This document shows positions 42,428 through 50,646 of a stretch of 64,000 nucleotides of DNA, piece by piece. The number at the start of each line of letters is the position of its first letter. Position 1 is the first letter of the stretch. Where the stretch lies: contig NZ_LR131147.1 of assembly GCF_900626285.1 (NCBI RefSeq), positions 1,704,658 to 1,768,657 on the forward strand, read 5' to 3'. This DNA is from Intestinimonas massiliensis (ex Afouda et al. 2020). Lineage in GTDB: Bacteria > Bacillota > Clostridia > Oscillospirales > Oscillospiraceae. The notes beneath the pieces are model-generated. The model made no database searches, was not told the origin of the DNA, and was given only the letters and a program-made list of their open reading frames with translations. The translations under genes and the position numbers were made by a program.

Positions 42428-42468
42428 TAAGGAGACCGCCCGCTGCTCAAGGCAGCGGGCGGTTTTTC
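42428..42468. terminator. Bidirectional terminator
   Basis: Stem ACCGCCCGCTGC / GCAGCGGGCGGT followed by TTTTT, between the convergent glycosyltransferase and spoVT genes. Confidence 0.85.
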
Positions 42469-43009
42469 ATGATTCCATATGTCGGCCCAGAAAGCCGGCG
42501 ATGGTCTGGGCCAGCTTGTAGTCCGTTTCATTGCTGGTCTGTTCCGGATCGGCGCTGACGAAAAGCACGCAGCCCAGCACGTCGCCCTCTGACAGGATGG
42601 GGGCCGCGCAGGTGGCCACATACTTGTCGCTGTCCTCACACACCGGCACCGGCGTGCCGCCGGGCTGGATCTGATAGATCTGGCGGCCCTCCATGATCTG
42701 CTCCAGCTCGGAAGAGATCCGCTTGTCCGCCAGGTCCCGCCGGGGTGTGCCCGCCACGGCAATGCAGGCGTCCCGGTCGGTGATCACCGCGATCTTGCCG
42801 GTGGTTTTATTCAGGGTCTCACACATCTGGCCGGCGAAGTCGCCCAGGCCGCCCATCAGGGAATACTTTTTAAAAATGACGCCGCCATCCTTATCGGTAT
42901 AGATCTCCAGGGGGTCGCCCTCCCGGATGCGCATGGTCCGGCGGATCTCCTTGGGGATGACCACCCGGCCCAGGTCGTCGATGCGGCGCACAATGCCAGT
43001 CGCTTTCAT
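42467..43009 (-). CDS. spoVT: Stage V sporulation protein T
   Basis: A 180-residue protein from ATG 43009 (AGGAGG 9 bases upstream); a TTG two codons earlier is in frame. The N-terminal AbrB swapped-hairpin domain is MKATGIVRRIDDLGRVVIPK and the C-terminus is a GAF domain. This is the SpoVT architecture; it adjusts late forespore (sigma-G) gene expression. Its own promoter matches sigma-G, as in B. subtilis. Confidence 0.95.
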   Translation of the reverse strand: MKATGIVRRIDDLGRVVIPKEIRRTMRIREGDPLEIYTDKDGGVIFKKYSLMGGLGDFAGQMCETLNKTTGKIAVITDRDACIAVAGTPRRDLADKRISSELEQIMEGRQIYQIQPGGTPVPVCEDSDKYVATCAAPILSEGDVLGCVLFVSADPEQTSNETDYKLAQTIAGFLGRHMES

Positions 43010-43044
43010 ATCCAAACTCCTCCTGCGGTTGTGGTTACAGCACT

Positions 43045-43073
43045 TAGTATCCGCAGGTTTCTTTTACCTATGC
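43045..43073 (-). promoter_or_regulatory. Sigma-G-type promoter of spoVT
   Basis: On the minus strand GCATA (43073-43069), 17 bases, GATACTA (43051-43045). The sigma-G consensus is GMATR-N17/18-CATNMTA; only the first -10 base differs. It lies about 36 bases before the spoVT start. Confidence 0.7.
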
Positions 43074-43108
43074 AGCAGGAAGGGGTGGTTTCATCTGGAA
43101 AAGTGCGC

Positions 43109-43149
43109 AAAAATGTCCTCCAGGTCGTTATGACCCGGAGGACATTTTT
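43109..43149 (-). terminator. Terminator of pyk
   Basis: On the minus strand AAAAATGTCCTCCGGGTC, loop ATAA, GACCTGGAGGACATTTTT, 9 bases after the pyk stop. Confidence 0.88.
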
Positions 43150-43157
43150 CTGTCGAA

Positions 43158-44588
43158 TTAAATTCCTTTCTCTACGACCTGAGCCTTGATCAGGTTGGTG
43201 GTCCCGGACCGGCCCAGAGGAACGCCGGCGGTGATGACCACTGTCTCGCCCGGCTTCACGGCGCCCTCCTTCCGGGCCACGTCCACCGCCAGGGAGAACA
43301 TCCGGTCGGTGGAGTCCACCTCGCCGGACAGATAGGCGTGGACGCCCCAGGAGATGGCCAGCTGACGGCGGCTGGACTCGTTCTGGCACAGGGCGATAAT
43401 GGGGCAGGCGGGGCGGAAGCGGGAGATCACCTTGGCGGTGTAGCCCGACCTGGTAGCGGCCAGGATAGCGGAGGCGTTCAGGTCCATGGCGGTCAGGCAG
43501 CAGGAGTGGGTGATGGCGTCGCTGATGCCGGACACCACAGGCAGCAGGCTGCGCTCCCGGAAGCGGCCCCAGTAGTCGATGGCCTCCTCGGCGGCCACCA
43601 CGGTGCGCACCATGGTGCTCAGGGCCTCCACGGGGTACTTGCCGGAGGCGGTCTCACCGGACAGCATCACGCAGGAGGTGCCGTCAAACACGGCGTTGGC
43701 CACGTCGGACACCTCGGCCCGGGTGGGACGGGGATTGCGGATCATGGAATCCAGCATCTGGGTGGCGGTGATGACCGGCAGGCCCGCCCGGATGGTGGCC
43801 TTGATGATCTTCTTCTGCAGGATGGGCACCTCGTGGGCGGGGATCTCCACACCCAGGTCGCCGCGGGCCACCATGATGCCGTCGGCGGCGGCGATGATGC
43901 CGTCGATGTTCTCCACACCCTCCCGGTTCTCGATCTTGGCGATGATGCGGATCTTGTCTCCGCCGTGCTTGTGCAGCTCGGCCCGGATATCCTCCACGTC
44001 GCTGGCCTTGCGGACGAAGGAGGCGGCGATGAAGTCGAAGTCGTTGTCCGCCGCGAACTTCAGGTCCTCCCGGTCCTTGTCGGTGAGGGAGGGCAGCAGG
44101 ATATGGACGTCGGGGATGTTGATGGACTTGTTGCTGGACAGGGGGCCGCCGTTCTCCACCTCGCAGCGGATGGCGTGGCCCTCCACGCTCTTGACCCGCA
44201 GCTCGATCAGGCCGTCATCCACCAGGATGCGGCAGCCGGGACCCACCTCCTTATGGAGGTTCTCATAGGTCACAGACACCTGGTTCTCATCCCCCGGCAC
44301 GTCGTCGGTGGTCAGAGTGAAGCTCTGGCCCTGGTCCAGGGTGACAGGACCGTCGGCAAAGGTCTTGATGCGGATCTCCGGGCCCTTGGTATCCAGAATG
44401 GTGGCCACCGGGGCGCCCAGGGTATCACGTACCTTCTTGAACATATTCAGTCGGGCCAGCTGCTCGGCATGGGTGCCATGGGAAAAATTGAAGCGGGCGG
44501 CGTTCATGCCGGTACGGATCAGCTTTTCAATGGTCTCCGCATTGTCCACAGCGGGGCCCAAGGTGCAGATAATTTTCGTCTTTCTCAT
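43158..44588 (-). CDS. pyk: Pyruvate kinase
   Basis: A 476-residue protein from ATG 44588 (TGGAGGTACG upstream). Signatures are KTKIICTLGPAVDN, RFNFSHGTHAEQL, IIAKIENREGVENID (catalytic Lys) and MVARGDLGVEI. It makes pyruvate and ATP from phosphoenolpyruvate. It lacks the extra C-terminal phosphohistidine domain seen in many bacilli. It is monocistronic with its own terminator. Confidence 0.97.
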   Translation of the reverse strand: MRKTKIICTLGPAVDNAETIEKLIRTGMNAARFNFSHGTHAEQLARLNMFKKVRDTLGAPVATILDTKGPEIRIKTFADGPVTLDQGQSFTLTTDDVPGDENQVSVTYENLHKEVGPGCRILVDDGLIELRVKSVEGHAIRCEVENGGPLSSNKSINIPDVHILLPSLTDKDREDLKFAADNDFDFIAASFVRKASDVEDIRAELHKHGGDKIRIIAKIENREGVENIDGIIAAADGIMVARGDLGVEIPAHEVPILQKKIIKATIRAGLPVITATQMLDSMIRNPRPTRAEVSDVANAVFDGTSCVMLSGETASGKYPVEALSTMVRTVVAAEEAIDYWGRFRERSLLPVVSGISDAITHSCCLTAMDLNASAILAATRSGYTAKVISRFRPACPIIALCQNESSRRQLAISWGVHAYLSGEVDSTDRMFSLAVDVARKEGAVKPGETVVITAGVPLGRSGTTNLIKAQVVEKGI

Positions 44589-44645
44589 ATCGTACCTCCA
44601 TTGGGTATCCGGTCTCATACTTTTGAATATAAAAACTCGGAAATA

Positions 44646-45887
44646 TCATACACCATTTGCCCCACTTTGGAAAGAGGAAATCAAAGTGTTTTTTCTTAAT
44701 GCCAATAAACAAAGTAAGGTACCTGCACAGCCGCAGGCGATACAGCCGGCCAGCATCAGGTTTGCGCCCCCCAGGTCCAGGGTCCAGCCCGCCAGCAGGC
44801 CGCCCAGCATACCGCCCAGGCCGTTGGAGGCCACCATCATCACGGTCTGGCCCCGGACCCGGTCGGCCTCAGGCACCGATTCATTGACAAAGTACACCGA
44901 GGCGGGGGTAAACAGGCCGTAGCCCAGCACCTGGATGGGCTGCACCAGCAGCACGCCCAGAAAGTTTGTGGTGAGCAGCAGCAGCACCCCCTTCAGGGTG
45001 CCGAACAGCATACTGAGCATCACCAGTCTGCCGCTGCCCAGCCGCCGCAGCAGCCTGCCGAAGAACCAGGCGGTGGGCAGCTCCGCCCCGCCCATGAGGA
45101 ACAGGGCCAGGCCCAGGTCGGCCTCGGTACCGCCCCGGCTGGTGACGATATTCACCAAAAAATTGGACAGAGGCATGATCCCTGTCAGACCCAGCAGCAC
45201 CCCCGCCAGCATCAGGGTGAACCGGGGATTGCTCTTCAGCAGGGACAGGGCCGACTGGGGCTTGGGTCCCACCTGCTCCCCACACCGCCTGGCGCCCCGC
45301 CAGGCCGGGTAGGAGGCCACCAGGGCCGCCTCCACACCCACCAGGATCAGGTGGGTGAGCAGGGTGCTCTCCAGGCCGGTCTTTCCCACCTGAAGGCCCA
45401 GCAGCACACACACCACGGCATAGGCCATGGAGCCGATCCCCCGGCCCAGGCTGTACCGGATGGGTACGCCATCATTGATGAACTGGACCGCCATGGCGTC
45501 CATCAGGGGGTAGGAGGACACCTCCAGCCCGCCGATCACCGCCCACACCAGGGTGGTCTCCCACAGCCCCATGCCGGGGTCCAGCCAATACCAGGCCCCC
45601 GCCCCCAGGGAGAGCACCAGGGAGAGGGTGACGATCCACTTCAGGGGGATCTCGGGATGCCGGTCGGCAAAGCCCCCCAGCAGGGGCTGGCAGATGATAC
45701 CGGCCAGGCAGCGCACCGCCGTCATCAGGCCCGCCTCTCCGTTGGAAAAGTTCCGCTCCAGCAGCAGGGCGGTCTGGTAGGCCACAATGGCGGCGAACAT
45801 GGCCCAGAAGCCCGCCTGCATCACGATATAGTGGTAGTCCAGCCTACGGAAGGAGGGCCGGTTCTGTTGTTCTTCCACGCTGCTCAC
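44646..45887 (-). CDS. MFS transporter (PPP/LacY-like)
   Basis: A 413-residue protein with twelve predicted membrane helices, starting at GTG 45887, whose GTGA overlaps the stop of the upstream gene. The pattern (FWAMFAAIVAYQTALLLE, GGFADRHPEIPLKW, GLEVSSYPLMDAMAVQF, YSLGRGIGSMAYAVVCVL) resembles the sugar/nucleoside-type MFS members of the PPP group. Substrate unknown. It is translationally coupled to the DHHW gene and may belong to the MBOAT operon. Confidence 0.87.
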   Translation of the reverse strand: MSSVEEQQNRPSFRRLDYHYIVMQAGFWAMFAAIVAYQTALLLERNFSNGEAGLMTAVRCLAGIICQPLLGGFADRHPEIPLKWIVTLSLVLSLGAGAWYWLDPGMGLWETTLVWAVIGGLEVSSYPLMDAMAVQFINDGVPIRYSLGRGIGSMAYAVVCVLLGLQVGKTGLESTLLTHLILVGVEAALVASYPAWRGARRCGEQVGPKPQSALSLLKSNPRFTLMLAGVLLGLTGIMPLSNFLVNIVTSRGGTEADLGLALFLMGGAELPTAWFFGRLLRRLGSGRLVMLSMLFGTLKGVLLLLTTNFLGVLLVQPIQVLGYGLFTPASVYFVNESVPEADRVRGQTVMMVASNGLGGMLGGLLAGWTLDLGGANLMLAGCIACGCAGTLLCLLALRKNTLISSFQSGANGV

Positions 45888-47095
45888 TCCGTCTTATCGA
45901 ATTCAAACATGTTGTCCAGTCCGGCGGTGCTGGCGGTATAGAGGGTGAGCACCAGGTCGGGGTCCACCTCCTGGATGGTGTCCATCAGGTCCCCGGTGAA
46001 GTAGCGCAGGTCGATGGTGGTCAGCTCCGAGCAGGACAGGGCCAGGAAGGGGGCCAGCGCGCAGGAGAAGGACTCCCGGATCAGCACCACCTTGGGGCCG
46101 TTGGGATTCTTATGGTTGGTCATGGTGGCCATGGCGTAGTCCCCGCCGGAATAATAGGTGTAGGGGTTGCCGTTGAACCAGTCCCGCTCCGCCACCCGCT
46201 CGGGGAAGCACACCGACTGGTCAAAGGGCCCGGAGCGGGTAAAGCTGCCGTCGCTGTTGGCATAGGTCAGGTCGGTGTCAAACTTGGGGGTGTAGATGGT
46301 AAAGTCGTCCGCCCCGGCGTACAAGGTACCCACCCGCTTGCCCTGACTGCCCAGGAAGAAGTCCTCCAGCACCCTGGTATTCCAGTTGTTGGGGTCGGTG
46401 AGGGCGGACGGGGTCTCAAAGCCGTAGCGCAGGTCCAGCTCTCCGGTCAGATTCTGCCAGGCAAAGAAGGCCGCCTCCGGCTTCCAGTGGTGGTCGGTGT
46501 TGAAGAACCAGTTGGAGTAGATGCCGTTGCTCTCAAACAGGGGCCGCAGGTCGATGTAGTCCACCCCCTGCTTGTCCAGCGCCTCCAGATAGGCGTCGCA
46601 GGTGGCGTTGCCGTTCTCCTCCAGGCCGTCGGGCAGCATATCGCCCCCCCGCTTGATCTTCTGGGGGGCGGCAATGTACAGGTAGGGCACGCCATGGGCC
46701 TCCAGCTCTCCGGCAAACTCCGCCGTGGCCTCCGCCCGGGCGTCCACCGCCGCCTGGTCCGGCTGGGCGGCCGCCCCCAGATTCACAAAGTTCAGGGCCC
46801 CGGTGGACAGCTTGGCCACCGTGTTGCCCGCCACCATGTCCTGGATCACCCGCCGTCCGGAGAGGCGCTGCACCCCGCCGTAGAGCTGGATGAACAGATG
46901 ATCCCGGTCCAGATCGGAATTCACCGCGCTCTCCGCACCCTCCAGCAGAGCCGACGGGTCCCGGTCCCGCACCGTGGTCTTGAGCAGGGTCTCCAGCTTG
47001 CCCTCGCCCCCCAAAAAGGAGGTGGCCACCAGCACCAGCCCCGCCGCCGTCAGCAGCAGAAACAGGATGGCGGTTATGGTATTGCGTCGTTTCAT
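45884..47095 (-). CDS. DHHW-family protein (AlgJ/AlgX-like)
   Basis: A 403-residue protein with an N-terminal membrane anchor (TITAILFLLLTAAGLVLVA). The DHHW motif lies in FFNTDHHWKPEAAF (about 206) and a Ser-containing VLIRESFSCALAPFLA near residue 337 resembles the SGNH-like acyltransferase serine block. It lies directly after an MBOAT gene. This pair is typical of machinery that O-acetylates surface polysaccharides: the MBOAT moves acetyl across the membrane and the DHHW protein transfers it. Confidence 0.88.
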   Translation of the reverse strand: MKRRNTITAILFLLLTAAGLVLVATSFLGGEGKLETLLKTTVRDRDPSALLEGAESAVNSDLDRDHLFIQLYGGVQRLSGRRVIQDMVAGNTVAKLSTGALNFVNLGAAAQPDQAAVDARAEATAEFAGELEAHGVPYLYIAAPQKIKRGGDMLPDGLEENGNATCDAYLEALDKQGVDYIDLRPLFESNGIYSNWFFNTDHHWKPEAAFFAWQNLTGELDLRYGFETPSALTDPNNWNTRVLEDFFLGSQGKRVGTLYAGADDFTIYTPKFDTDLTYANSDGSFTRSGPFDQSVCFPERVAERDWFNGNPYTYYSGGDYAMATMTNHKNPNGPKVVLIRESFSCALAPFLALSCSELTTIDLRYFTGDLMDTIQEVDPDLVLTLYTASTAGLDNMFEFDKTE

Positions 47096-47107
47096 AGGCT
47101 TCTCCCG

Positions 47108-48517
47108 TCAGAAATTGAAGTAGATGAAGGGATTATAGGTCCCCTTGATGATGAAGCTGGCCGACACCAGAAAGATGGCAGCCGCCAGGACGGCGTAGCC
47201 CAGGTCGGGCAGAATGCTCCGGCTGCCCGCCAGCTTGTCCCGCAGCTTTGGGGCCACCGGCGCGGAAAAGACGGCGCCCGCCAGCAATACCGTCCAGTTC
47301 TCCCGGAAAAACAGGCCGGCTTCATCACTCCACAGCCCGGCGCCCCGGCCGAACATGGCTGCCAGGAAGCCCGCCGCCTCCCCCAGGCTGTCCGCCCGGA
47401 AGAGCACCCAGGCGAAGTTGACCATCAGGAAGGTGAACAGCCACCGGCACACCGCCGGCCAGCCCCGGCCCAGGTGCCCGTATTTCTCCAGCACCAGCAG
47501 CACGAAGTAAAACAGGCCCCAGGCGATAAAGGTCCAGTTGGCCCCGTGCCAGATGCCGGTGAGCAGCCATACCACGAACAGATTGCGAATATGCTTTGCC
47601 TTGGAGGATACCCGGCTGCCCCCCAGGGGGAAGTAGACATAATCCCGGAACCAGGTGGACAGGGAGATGTGCCACCGCCGCCAGAACTCGGTGACCGACT
47701 TGGAGATATAGGGGTAGTTGAAGTTCTCCAGGAAGTGGAAGCCGAACATCTTCCCCAGACCGATGGCCATATCGGAGTAGCCGGAGAAGTCGTAGTAGAT
47801 CTGCAGGGTGTAGCACAGGGACCCCAGCCAGGCATAGGCGGTGGTCAGCTTGTCCACGCCCCCCAGGTCAAAGGCCCGGTCGGCCACCAGGGCCAGCTGG
47901 TTGGCCAGCAGCACCTTTTTCGCCAAACCCACGATGAACCGGGCACAGCCGGCGGAGAAGTCGTCCCAGGTCTCCCTCCGGTTGTCGATCTGGTCGGCCA
48001 CCGTCTCATACTTGACGATGGGGCCGGCGATGAGCTGGGGGAAGAAGGAGATGTACAGCCCCACCTTCAGGGGGGAACGCTGGACATGGCCCCTCCCCCG
48101 CTGCACGTCCAGCACATAGCTCAGGGCCTGGAAGGTGAAGAAGGAGATGCCGATGGGCAGCTCGATGCCCGGGATCACAAAGGACGCACCCAGATGATTC
48201 AGAATACCTAAAGTAAATGTCAGGTATTTAAATACGAACAGGATACCCAGATTGAACAGAACCGCCATCAGCACGGGCACTTTCGTGCCCGTGCCCACGG
48301 ACTGTCCGTGGGCCACCCACAGGCCGAAGCCGTAGTTGACCACGATGGAGAGCATCATCACCAGCACGAACCAGGGCTCTCCCCAGGCGTAAAACACCAG
48401 GGAGGCCAGCAGCAGGAAGATATTCTGGGCCTGCCGCCACCGTCTCAGGAACAGATAGTAGACGATGAGCACCCCGGGCAGGAACAGAAACAGAAACACA
48501 GAACTGGAAAAAAGCAC
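47108..48517 (-). CDS. MBOAT O-acyltransferase (AlgI-like)
   Basis: A 469-residue multi-pass protein starting at GTG 48517 (GGGAGG upstream). It has FRDYVYFPLGGSR, LTGIWHGANWTFIAWG (the MBOAT His) and SFFPQLIAGPIVKYE, all AlgI signatures. It moves acyl groups across the membrane for O-acetylation of an exopolysaccharide, teichoic acid or peptidoglycan; the target is not shown. It is followed 12 bases later by the DHHW gene. Confidence 0.93.
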   Translation of the reverse strand: MLFSSSVFLFLFLPGVLIVYYLFLRRWRQAQNIFLLLASLVFYAWGEPWFVLVMMLSIVVNYGFGLWVAHGQSVGTGTKVPVLMAVLFNLGILFVFKYLTFTLGILNHLGASFVIPGIELPIGISFFTFQALSYVLDVQRGRGHVQRSPLKVGLYISFFPQLIAGPIVKYETVADQIDNRRETWDDFSAGCARFIVGLAKKVLLANQLALVADRAFDLGGVDKLTTAYAWLGSLCYTLQIYYDFSGYSDMAIGLGKMFGFHFLENFNYPYISKSVTEFWRRWHISLSTWFRDYVYFPLGGSRVSSKAKHIRNLFVVWLLTGIWHGANWTFIAWGLFYFVLLVLEKYGHLGRGWPAVCRWLFTFLMVNFAWVLFRADSLGEAAGFLAAMFGRGAGLWSDEAGLFFRENWTVLLAGAVFSAPVAPKLRDKLAGSRSILPDLGYAVLAAAIFLVSASFIIKGTYNPFIYFNF

Positions 48518-48531
48518 GCAGCCGCCTCCCC

Positions 48532-48900
48532 TCAGTTCCCGGCGGGAACCAGCTCGATCCAGTAGCCGTCCGGGTCCTCGATGAAGTAGACCCCCATGTC
48601 CGGATTCTCAAAGCAGACGCACCCCATGGCCCGGTGCTGCTCCAGCAGCTGGTCGAAGCGGTCGGTGCGGAAGGCCAGGTGGAATTCCTGCTCCCCCAGG
48701 TCGTATGGCTCGCTCCGGTCCCGCAGCCAGGTCAGCTCCAGCCGGAAATCGCTCTCCCCGTCCCCCAGGTACACCAGCTTGAAGGAGCCGTCCTCGGCCT
48801 TCTTCTCCTCCACCGGCGTCAGCCCCAGGGCCTCCTTATAAAAGGCCAGGGACCGCTCCAGGTCCAGTACGTTGAAATTGAAATGGTCAAATCGCAGCAT
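48532..48900 (-). CDS. VOC-family protein (glyoxalase I-like)
   Basis: A 122-residue protein from ATG 48900 (AAGGAGAAAC upstream). It has the lactoylglutathione-lyase pattern: MLRFDHFNFNVLDLERSLAFY, then HLAFRTDRFDQL and VYFIEDPDGYWIELV, with metal ligands His6 and Glu in IELV. It probably detoxifies methylglyoxal or acts on a related substrate. Its ribosome site directly follows the displaced copy of the sdaAA 3' end. Confidence 0.88.
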   Translation of the reverse strand: MLRFDHFNFNVLDLERSLAFYKEALGLTPVEEKKAEDGSFKLVYLGDGESDFRLELTWLRDRSEPYDLGEQEFHLAFRTDRFDQLLEQHRAMGCVCFENPDMGVYFIEDPDGYWIELVPAGN

Positions 48901-48925
48901 GGTCGTTTCTCCTTGTTGATTGATA

Positions 48926-48970
48926 TTACATGCCTTCGGCAATCCTTCGGCCCGTAGGGGTGGCGGCCAG
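48926..48970 (-). repeat. Second, recoded copy of the sdaAA 3' end
   Basis: 45 bases encoding LAATPTGRRIAEGM and a stop, identical in protein to the end of sdaAA (49110-49154). The two copies differ at six positions, all silent: three Thr/Pro codons, a Glu and a Gly codon, and the stop codon (TAG in the gene, TAA here). It has no start of its own. It is separated from the gene by structured element copy B. Confidence 0.9.
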
Positions 48971-49109
48971 ACAACCCCACGAAATATTCCATTTCGCGGG
49001 GACCCCTTTTTTCACTTGCGCGGCAGAACTGAATTCCGCCTTGCGCCAAGGTTTTTGCTTCGCAAAAACGCTTGTACGCGCCACTCGGCGCGATAGGGCG
49101 GCCTGGCCG
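48971..49109 (-). repeat. Structured repeat element, copy B, between sdaAA and a copy of its 3' end
   Basis: Reading along sdaAA, right after its stop: small CGGC-CAG-GCCG hairpin; P1 GCGCC-GAGT-GGCGC (49091-49078); joint GTA; P2 CAAG-C-GTTTTTGC-GAA-GCAAAAAC-CTTG (49074-49047); P3 GGCGGAA-TTCAG-TTCTGCC (49040-49022); AAGT, AAA and GGGG; P4 CCCCGCGAAAT-GGAAT-ATTTCGTGGGG (49001-48975). Unpaired and joint bases equal those of copy A at 22018-22184 while the stems differ by compensating changes. It is followed 4 bases later by the duplicated gene end. Confidence 0.85.
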
Positions 49110-49958
49110 CTACATACCCTCGGCAATCCTTCGGCCGGTGGGCGTGGCGGCCAGGCCGCCGCCGCCGGTCTCCCGCAGGGAGGCGGGCAGGGCCTCCCCC
49201 ACTGAGCGCATGGCGTCGATGACCTCGTCGCAGGGGATGGCGCTCCCCACGCCGGACAGGGCCAGCTCGGCACAGGACAGGGCGTTCATGGCCCCCATCA
49301 CGTTGCGGGTGACGCAGGGCACCTCCACCAGCCCGGCCACCGGATCGCACACCAGGCCCAGGGTGTTGGCCAGGGCCAGGGCGCAGGCGGCGGCCATCTG
49401 CTCCCCGGTGCCCCCCATCAGGTGGACCAGGGCGGCGGCGGCCATGGCGGAGGCGGAGCCCACCTCGGCCTGACAGCCCCCCTCCGCACCTGAGATGGAG
49501 GCCCGGGTGGCGATGACCTGTCCGAAACCGGCGGCCACATAGAGGGCCTGTACCATCTGCTCGTCCTTCAGGCCGTCCCTGGCCTGGAGGGGCAGCAGCA
49601 CCGCCGGGAGCACCCCGCTGGAGCCGGCGGTGGGGGCGGCCACGATGCGCTTCATACAGGCGTTGCACTCCCCCGTTTTCAATGCGGCGGCCATCACCTG
49701 CCGCAGGAAGGGGGGGCACAGGCCGGGCCCTTCCCCCTCCAGCAGGGCCCCCGCCCCGCCGGTGAGCCCGCTGTGGGACCGGGCGGCGGGGTCGTACTCC
49801 GTCACCGGGGGGGCCATGGCCGCCCACAGGGCGGACATCTGGTCCAGGGACTTCTGCCGGTCCACGCCCCGGTCCTTGCAGTCGTCCTCAAGCACCGCCT
49901 CCCACACCGGGCGGGTGCGGGCCGCCGTCAGCAGCCCTTCTATGGATGAAAAAGCCAT
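49110..49958 (-). CDS. sdaAA: L-serine dehydratase, iron-sulfur-dependent, alpha subunit
   Basis: A 282-residue protein with IVAAPTAGSSGVLPAVLLP, GAEGGCQAEVGSASAMAAA, and CDPVAGLVEVPCVTRNV, the cysteine-containing segments that hold the [4Fe-4S] cluster. With SdaAB it deaminates serine to pyruvate. It follows sdaAB by one base. Its last 14 codons and stop are repeated 184 bases further on with only synonymous changes (48926). Confidence 0.95.
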   Translation of the reverse strand: MAFSSIEGLLTAARTRPVWEAVLEDDCKDRGVDRQKSLDQMSALWAAMAPPVTEYDPAARSHSGLTGGAGALLEGEGPGLCPPFLRQVMAAALKTGECNACMKRIVAAPTAGSSGVLPAVLLPLQARDGLKDEQMVQALYVAAGFGQVIATRASISGAEGGCQAEVGSASAMAAAALVHLMGGTGEQMAAACALALANTLGLVCDPVAGLVEVPCVTRNVMGAMNALSCAELALSGVGSAIPCDEVIDAMRSVGEALPASLRETGGGGLAATPTGRRIAEGM

Positions 49959-49959
49959 G

Positions 49960-50625
49960 TTATTCCTCCTCCGGGGTCAGACAGGTGACCCGCTGGATGC
50001 CGGGGCAGGCCCGCAGCTCCTCCACCGTTCCGGGCCACACCGGCTGGTCGCTCTCGATGACCATGACGGCCAGGCCCCCCCGGCTGTTGCGGTAGAGCTG
50101 CATGGCCGCGATGTTCACCTGCCGTCGGGACAGGATGGCGGACACCTCCGCCACCATACCGGGCCGGTCCTCGTTGCGGATGATGAGGGTGGGCAGCTCC
50201 CCGGTAAAGCTGGCGTCCAGCCCGTCGATGGAGCACACCTTCACCCGGCCGCCCCCCAGGGAGGAGGCCACCACCTCCAGCTGCTTGCCCCGGGCGTCCT
50301 CCACCCGCAGCAGCACGGTGTTGGGGTGGACCCCCCGGAGCACCGTCTTGCCCACAGTCAGGGCCATCCCCGCCTGGGCTGCCAGCTCAAAGGACCGGGG
50401 CAGCCGGGGATCGTCGGGCCGCATGCCCAGCAGCCCCGCCGCCAGAGCCTTGTCGGTGCCGTGGCCCGCGCCGGTGGCGGCGAAGGAGCCGTGGAGCAGC
50501 AGCTCCGCCTTGACCGGCTGGCTCCCCAGCAGCTTGCGAGTGATGAGCCCGATCCGGGCCGCCCCGGCGGTATGAGAAGAGCTTGGCCCCACCATAATGG
50601 GGCCCATAATGTCAAAAATGTTCAC
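49960..50625 (-). CDS. sdaAB: L-serine dehydratase, iron-sulfur-dependent, beta subunit
   Basis: A 221-residue protein starting at GTG 50625 (GGAGGTGGG upstream). It shows IFDIMGPIMVGPSSSHTAGA, then HGSFAATGAGHGTDKALAAG and a C-terminal ACT domain (NEDRPGMVAEVSAILSRR) that likely binds serine. It is the upstream partner of sdaAA and encodes the other half of the enzyme. The ClC gene lies 21 bases further upstream. Confidence 0.95.
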   Translation of the reverse strand: MNIFDIMGPIMVGPSSSHTAGAARIGLITRKLLGSQPVKAELLLHGSFAATGAGHGTDKALAAGLLGMRPDDPRLPRSFELAAQAGMALTVGKTVLRGVHPNTVLLRVEDARGKQLEVVASSLGGGRVKVCSIDGLDASFTGELPTLIIRNEDRPGMVAEVSAILSRRQVNIAAMQLYRNSRGGLAVMVIESDQPVWPGTVEELRACPGIQRVTCLTPEEE

Positions 50626-50646
50626 TCGTTTCCCACCTCCCGCCGG

